From Lachnospiraceae bacterium (GTDB lineage Bacteria > Bacillota > Clostridia > Lachnospirales > Lachnospiraceae): DNA of 44,770 bases. Position 1 is the stretch's first letter. Every line of letters begins with the position of its first letter. The translations under genes were made by a program, and so were the position numbers. The notes under the pieces were generated by a model. The model worked only from the letters and a program-made list of their open reading frames with translations, ran no database searches and was not told the DNA's origin. Location of the stretch: positions 1-44,770 of the forward strand of contig JALEJP010000086.1 in the NCBI GenBank assembly GCA_022769625.1, written 5' to 3'. Positions 34,474 through 44,770 of the stretch are shown here, one piece after another.

Positions 34474-35973
34474 ATGGAGCATGATGTTTTGCTTGAAATG
34501 AAAAATATCAGCAAGGAGTTCCCGGGCGTTAAGGCGTTGGACAACGTTTCTTTGACCGTAAGAAGAGGAACGGTTCACGCGCTGATGGGTGAGAACGGTG
34601 CCGGGAAGTCTACATTGATGAAGTGCCTGTTTGGGATGTATGTGAAGGACGGCGGCTCAATTTATCTGGAAGGGAAAGAGATCAATTTCAAAAACTCGAA
34701 AGAAGCTTTGGAGAATGGTGTTGCAATGGTTCATCAGGAGTTGAACCAGGCCCTGAAACGTAATGTAATGGATAATATCTGGCTGGGGCGTTATCCCAAA
34801 ATCGGCGGTGTCATGATCGATGAGAAAAAGATGTATAATGACACGATGGCACTTTTTGAAAAACTGGAAATTGAAGTAGATCCTAAGAGGATCATGAGTA
34901 CAATGCCGGTTTCACAGCGTCAGATGGCAGAGATTGCGAAAGCAGTTTCCTTTAATTCGAAAATTATCGTGTTCGATGAGCCCACTTCCTCATTGACCGA
35001 GGAAGAGGTAGAACACTTATTCAAAATTATAAATATGCTGAGAGATCAAGGCTGTGGTATTATTTATATCTCCCATAAGATGGCAGAGATCCTCAGAATT
35101 TCCGATGATATCACAGTCATGCGAGATGGTACCTGGGTAGCGACCAAACCGGCAAAAGAGATGACGATGGACGAGATCATCCGACTGATGGTAGGCCGTG
35201 AGCTGACCAATCAGTTCCCGCCAAAGACAAACAAACCGGGCGAAGTTGCACTGGAGGTGGAGAACCTTACCGCACAGTACTCTCTGCTGCGTGATGTATC
35301 CTTTAAGGTACGCAGAGGTGAGATCGTAGGTCTGGCAGGTCTGGACGGAAGCGGACGTACCGAGACACTGGAGAATATCTTCGGTATTGCAACCAGAAAA
35401 TCAGGTACGATTAAACTGGATGGTAAAGAATGCCGTAACCGCAATGCACGTGAGTCCATCAAGAATGGTTTTGCACTTCTGACAGAGGAACGCCGTGCAA
35501 CCGGTATTTTTGGTATCCTGAATATCCGTGAAAACACAGTTATTTCCAGCCTTAAAAAGCATAAGAGAAAAGGTCTGTATCTGAGCGAGAAATCGATGAA
35601 AGCAGATACGCAGTGGTCGATTGACGCGATGCATACCAAGACACCGACACAGGAGACGAAGATTCGTTCTCTGTCAGGTGGTAACCAGCAGAAGGTTATC
35701 TTGGGCAGATGGCTTCTGACCAACCCGGAGGTTCTGCTGTTGGATGAGCCAACCCGTGGTATCGACGTTGGTGCTAAGTACGAGATTTACCAGTTGATTC
35801 TGGATCTTGCAAATAAGAACAAAGTTGTCATGGTTGTTTCTTCTGAAATGCCGGAGCTTCTGGGTATCTGCGACAGAATTCTTGTTATGTCGGGCGGACG
35901 TCTCGCAGGTGAAGTTAAGGTGAGCGAGACCAATCAGGAAGAGATTATGACTCTTGCAGCAAAATATGTATAA
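34474..35973 (+). CDS. mglA: Galactose/methylgalactoside ABC importer ATPase MglA
   Basis: A 499-residue double ATPase of the ribose/galactose importer class. The first half has GENGAGKST (Walker A), [13 protein letters not shown] (signature variant) and VFDEPTSSL (Walker B). The second half has GLDGSGRTE as a degenerate Walker A, then [12 protein letters not shown] and [15 protein letters not shown]. This asymmetry is normal for MglA/RbsA. GACAGGAGG sets the ATG. It lies between mglB and mglC and energises sugar uptake at the membrane. Confidence 0.95.
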   Translation: MEHDVLLEMKNISKEFPGVKALDNVSLTVRRGTVHALMGENGAGKSTLMKCLFGMYVKDGGSIYLEGKEINFKNSKEALENGVAMVHQELNQALKRNVMDNIWLGRYPKIGGVMIDEKKMYNDTMALFEKLEIEVDPKRIMSTMPVSQRQMAEIAKAVSFNSKIIVFDEPTSSLTEEEVEHLFKIINMLRDQGCGIIYISHKMAEILRISDDITVMRDGTWVATKPAKEMTMDEIIRLMVGRELTNQFPPKTNKPGEVALEVENLTAQYSLLRDVSFKVRRGEIVGLAGLDGSGRTETLENIFGIATRKSGTIKLDGKECRNRNARESIKNGFALLTEERRATGIFGILNIRENTVISSLKKHKRKGLYLSEKSMKADTQWSIDAMHTKTPTQETKIRSLSGGNQQKVILGRWLLTNPEVLLLDEPTRGIDVGAKYEIYQLILDLANKNKVVMVVSSEMPELLGICDRILVMSGGRLAGEVKVSETNQEEIMTLAAKYV

Positions 35974-35987
35974 GGAGGCTGAAATAA

Positions 35988-37058
35988 GTGAAAGCGATTG
36001 ATAATGTAAAAGCACGTTATGCAAATTATAAAGCACTGGACAGCAAAGACAAAAAAACATTCTGGAAAGAATCTTTTATCAACAACCTGATGTATATTTT
36101 GATCATCCTTGCTGCCATCTTTACTTACACACAGAACCATAAGTTCCTGAGTGTATCTTCTATTGTAAATATTGTTTCTCTGTCAGCAGCGAATATCCCG
36201 ATTGCTCTTGGTATTGGTGGATGTATCGTACTGACCGGTACCGACCTTTCTGCTGGTCGAGTTGTAGGTTTGACGGCATGTATCGCCGCATCTCTGCTGC
36301 AGTCTGTTGAGTATGCAACAAAGATGTTTCCGAATCTGCCGGTTATGCCGATTCCGCTGGTAATCCTGATCGTTATCGTTGTCGGTGGTATCGTAGGTCT
36401 TGTCAATGGTTTCTTCGTTGCTCACTTTAAACTGCATCCATTCATCGTTACGCTGGCTACGCAGCTGATCGTATATGGTTTTCTGCTTCTGTACATCATG
36501 ATCAACGGCAACAACGGACAGCCTCTGTCAGGTCTGGATAACTCCTTTAAAGTATTCGTAACAGGAAGTATCATTAAATTCTTTGGTGTTCCGATCCCGA
36601 ACTACGTATGGTACGCGCTGATCATGATTATCTTTATGTGGTTCATGTGGAACAAGACAACATTTGGTAAGAACATGTTTGCTGTAGGTTCCAACCCGGA
36701 AGCAGCTAACGTATCTGGTGTTGATGTTGCAAAGACAACTATTTTAGTACATACTCTGGCAGGCTGCATGTATGGTATTACCGGTTTCATCGAGTCTGCA
36801 CGTATCGGTTCCAACCAGGCCAACACAGGTCTGAACTACGAGTGTGATGCAATTGCTGCCTGCGTTATCGGTGGTGTATCTTTCGTAGGTGGTACTGGTA
36901 AGATCAGCGGTATCGTAATCGGTGTATTTATCCTTCGTATTATCTTCGTTGCACTGCAGTTCCTCTCAATCAACCAGAGTATGCAGTATATTATCAAGGG
37001 TCTCATCATCCTGGTTGCTTGCTCAATCGATATGAGAAAATACCTGGTTCGTAAATAA
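35988..37058 (+). CDS. mglC: Galactose/methylgalactoside ABC importer permease MglC
   Basis: A 356-residue permease with about nine or ten hydrophobic helices. BPD_transp_2 motifs are visible: GIGGCIVLTGTDLSAGRVVGLTA, VGGIVGLVNGFFVAHFKLHPFIVTL shortened to its GLVNGFF core, and GSNPEAANVSGVDV near the C-terminal third. The start is GTG 35988 behind AAGGAGG, 15 bases after the mglA stop. The bias to GCT/GTT/ATC codons is like that of mglB. A strong terminator (37093-37125) ends the operon. Confidence 0.95.
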   Translation: MKAIDNVKARYANYKALDSKDKKTFWKESFINNLMYILIILAAIFTYTQNHKFLSVSSIVNIVSLSAANIPIALGIGGCIVLTGTDLSAGRVVGLTACIAASLLQSVEYATKMFPNLPVMPIPLVILIVIVVGGIVGLVNGFFVAHFKLHPFIVTLATQLIVYGFLLLYIMINGNNGQPLSGLDNSFKVFVTGSIIKFFGVPIPNYVWYALIMIIFMWFMWNKTTFGKNMFAVGSNPEAANVSGVDVAKTTILVHTLAGCMYGITGFIESARIGSNQANTGLNYECDAIAACVIGGVSFVGGTGKISGIVIGVFILRIIFVALQFLSINQSMQYIIKGLIILVACSIDMRKYLVRK

Positions 37059-37092
37059 TTGTTACCGGGTTATACATGATATAGCACAAAAG

Positions 37093-37125
37093 AAGGACCG
37101 GACATTCGTTCCGGTCCTTTTCTAT
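37093..37125 (+). terminator. Terminator of mglBAC
   Basis: AAGGACCGGA (37093-37102) pairs with TCCGGTCCTT (37110-37119), followed by TTCTATTT. The 255 bases from here to the next gene hold its promoter and nothing else that I can support. Confidence 0.88.
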
Positions 37126-37288
37126 TTACAGCATTCTTTGATCAAAGCGAGATTTGCAGAGAATCTCTTTATCTTGACCTGTGCAGCAGATAGTCTGAAA
37201 AGTGCGTTTCTGTTGTGAATTTGCTGAGATTGAAAATATAAAAAATAGTATAGTTGAAAAAAACAGACAAAAATCAAAAATATTTGAA

Positions 37289-37317
37289 TGTACAGATTGG
37301 AAGTTTTTTTGTATAAT
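37289..37317 (+). promoter_or_regulatory. Sigma-A promoter of the small membrane protein gene
   Basis: TGTACA (37289-37294), a 17-base spacer and a perfect TATAAT (37312-37317). The leader is about 58 bases. Confidence 0.7.
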
Positions 37318-37381
37318 AGAACTTGATTAGTAGCAGAAACAGCTGTATTTATAGCTGATAACTAAGTAAAGGAGCGAAAAT

Positions 37382-37750
37382 ATGAGCGATTACGTAAGAA
37401 ACAGAGGCAGGATGGCCATTTATGCTATGGCAGGTGTTTATCTGCTGTTTATGGCTTATAATATGTTTAAGAGTATTCCTACCAGTTCCGGAAACGAAAA
37501 GATATTGCTGATTGTATTTATGGTTTTGTTTACAATCATAGGCGGAGCTATGGTCATTATGGGATTGTATATGGGGTATAAGATGACGAAGGATGGACCC
37601 GCGCCCGCAGCAGATGGAGAGGAATGCGACAGTCAGGCAGAGATTGCAGAGGCGAATGCGGCAGGTATAGTGAACGAAACAGCGGACAATGATGGGGCAG
37701 AAAAAAATATGGATGCAGAGCGTCAGACTGGAGAGAACTCCGAACGATAA
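37382..37750 (+). CDS. Small two-helix membrane protein of unknown function
   Basis: A 122-residue protein I do not recognise. Two hydrophobic helices (about 11-30 and 40-62) are joined by a short polar loop, and the last 50 residues are acidic and disordered-looking (Ala/Glu/Asp-rich). There is no lipobox or catalytic motif. AAAGGAG precedes the ATG, and the gene has its own promoter and stands alone between mglC and the galactosidase gene. No function should be assigned; a role linked to the galactoside genes rests on position only. Confidence 0.75.
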   Translation: MSDYVRNRGRMAIYAMAGVYLLFMAYNMFKSIPTSSGNEKILLIVFMVLFTIIGGAMVIMGLYMGYKMTKDGPAPAADGEECDSQAEIAEANAAGIVNETADNDGAEKNMDAERQTGENSER

Positions 37751-37902
37751 GCGTAAAACAATTTAGTAAAACAATGAATGAATAATGGAAAGAAACGGGC
37801 AAAATAACGAAAAACACAAGAAAATATGGAAACAGAGCTCTTTCCGATTTGGAAGATATTTTTTATGTAATAGGTGTTAAAAATGATTGATTGTAAAAAT
37901 TG

Positions 37903-37928
37903 CACAAAATAATATATGGAATTTTGTG
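37903..37928 (+). promoter_or_regulatory. CACAAAAT inverted repeat upstream of the galactosidase promoter
   Basis: CACAAAAT (37903-37910), a 10-base gap and ATTTTGTG (37921-37928) lie 12 bases upstream of the -35 box. Spacing of about two helical turns between half-site centres suits a dimeric regulator. It is the best operator candidate in the 325-base gap 37751-38075. Confidence 0.45.
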
Positions 37929-37939
37929 AATTATAATTT

Positions 37940-37968
37940 TACACATATCACTAAACGAATGGTATAAT
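37940..37968 (+). promoter_or_regulatory. Extended -10 promoter of the galactosidase gene
   Basis: TACACA (37940-37945), a 17-base spacer and TGGTATAAT (perfect -10 with the TG extension, -10 at 37963-37968). The leader is about 100 bases and ends in AGAAAGGAGAA before the ATG. Confidence 0.72.
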
Positions 37969-38057
37969 ATTACTGATTCTTCCATGTGTACCATAATCTG
38001 GCAAAGCGAACAGGTGCATATGGAAAACAGAATATTACCGGTACAACCGGAACGTAA

Positions 38058-44390
<6,333 letters not shown>

Positions 44391-44394
44391 GTTT

Positions 44395-44432
44395 TAAAAA
44401 AAGCTCCCGACTTTACCATCGGGAGCTTTTTT
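44395..44432 (+). terminator. Terminator of the galactosidase gene
   Basis: AAAAAGCTCCCGA (ending 44410) pairs with TCGGGAGCTTTTTT (44419-44432) around CTTTACCA, directly after the stop. Confidence 0.93.
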
Positions 44433-44440
44433 CTATCTAA

Positions 44441-44770
44441 TTGCTTTTGCACTATTCCAAGAGAATAAAGAATATAGTCAGAAAATTCAAAAAAGGGATT
44501 GTAAATCCGGTAGGGATTTCTTATACTGAATATGCAGGCATTTTCATTTATGGTTCACAGAAAAGATGCCGCAGATTGGAGGAAATTACAGGATACCGAT
44601 ATAAAGGGAAGGGTACCAATGGTTTTTACAACCTCAGTATCAGCGGAAACTACATTTATGCGGTCTGGGATCAGTTTTATGGAACCGGTGCTTCAGAGGA
44701 TTACATCTACCGGATCAGTAAGAATGGAAAGGCAAAAAAGAAGCTTGCACAGGGCGATCAGCCGGTTCTT
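44441..44770 (+). pseudogene. Start-less fragment of a propeller-like protein, cut by the window edge
   Basis: The frame is open from 44441 to the end of the window, but no ATG, GTG or ribosome site occurs in it. From about 44513 the translation looks like real protein: GISYTEYAGIFIYGSQ, then GFYNLSISGNYIYAVWDQFY and DYIYRISKNGKAKKKLAQGD. The alternation of IY strands with a YRI-x-x-NGK-x-x-KKL turn resembles DUF5050-type propeller repeats of Lachnospiraceae surface proteins. It begins within 100 bases of a strong terminator, which suggests a gene that lost its 5' end. The remaining part lies outside the window, so the length is unknown. Confidence 0.5.

Overview
The window reads as a chromosomal segment from a low-to-mid GC anaerobic Firmicute, most likely a gut Lachnospiraceae (Blautia/Ruminococcus/Roseburia-like). 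The reasons are AGGAGG-type ribosome sites, sigma-A promoters, a split transketolase, a YesN/YesM-type two-component system, Ala/Thr/Glu-rich lipoprotein linkers after the lipobox, dockerin/FIVAR/LamG/Big_2/LRR_5 modules on secreted glycan enzymes, and a galactose Mgl transporter. The genus cannot be fixed from sequence reading alone. I saw no insertion sequence, phage, CRISPR array, rRNA or replication origin.

Layout. 1-1.9 kb: the tail of a dockerin-bearing secreted protein, then a 5'-truncated remnant of a surface protein (CBM32 end, Ig-like domain, FIVAR repeats, LRR_5 end). 2.0-6.3 kb: a SWIM/SNF2 helicase. 6.6-7.0 kb: tRNA-Pro(CGG) on the minus strand and a divergent promoter region holding a 16-bp palindrome and a long 20-bp-stem hairpin. 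7.1-8.6 kb: a YitT membrane protein converging on a maltose/galactoside O-acetyltransferase. 8.8-13.6 kb (minus): a small lipoprotein and two tandem aryl-sulfate sulfotransferases, one lipid-anchored and one membrane-anchored. 13.8-15.5 kb (minus): split transketolase. 15.9-24.4 kb (plus): a long co-directional series: acidic small protein, acyl-CoA thioesterase, TsaC/Sua5, a low-molecular-weight phosphatase homologue lacking its catalytic cysteine, RpiB, Upp, dCMP deaminase, then MoxR, DUF58 and a transglutaminase membrane protein. 24.5-28.4 kb: a DUF402 protein, a two-gene chromate-type transporter, an ECF S component with a pyridoxal kinase-like gene, and a small radical SAM protein. 28.5-37.1 kb: response regulator, histidine kinase and a membrane-tethered sugar-binding protein, followed by mglBAC. 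37.4-44.4 kb: a small membrane protein and a 2104-residue secreted GH2 beta-galactosidase. The right edge holds the start-less fragment of another secreted protein.

How the parts fit. From 28.5 to 44.4 kb the genes form a plausible galactoside module: an extracellular galactosidase releases galactose, MglBAC imports it, and a three-part sensor controls expression. That control link is inference from order and families. The 15.9-24.4 kb run mixes translation fidelity, pyrimidine salvage and pentose phosphate functions. The sulfotransferase locus (8.8-13.6 kb) and the Cys-to-Ser phosphatase homologue at 17.9 kb are the best places to look for undescribed biology. The two window ends carry decayed or cut pieces of modular surface proteins, which suggests a recombination-prone family of such genes around this locus.
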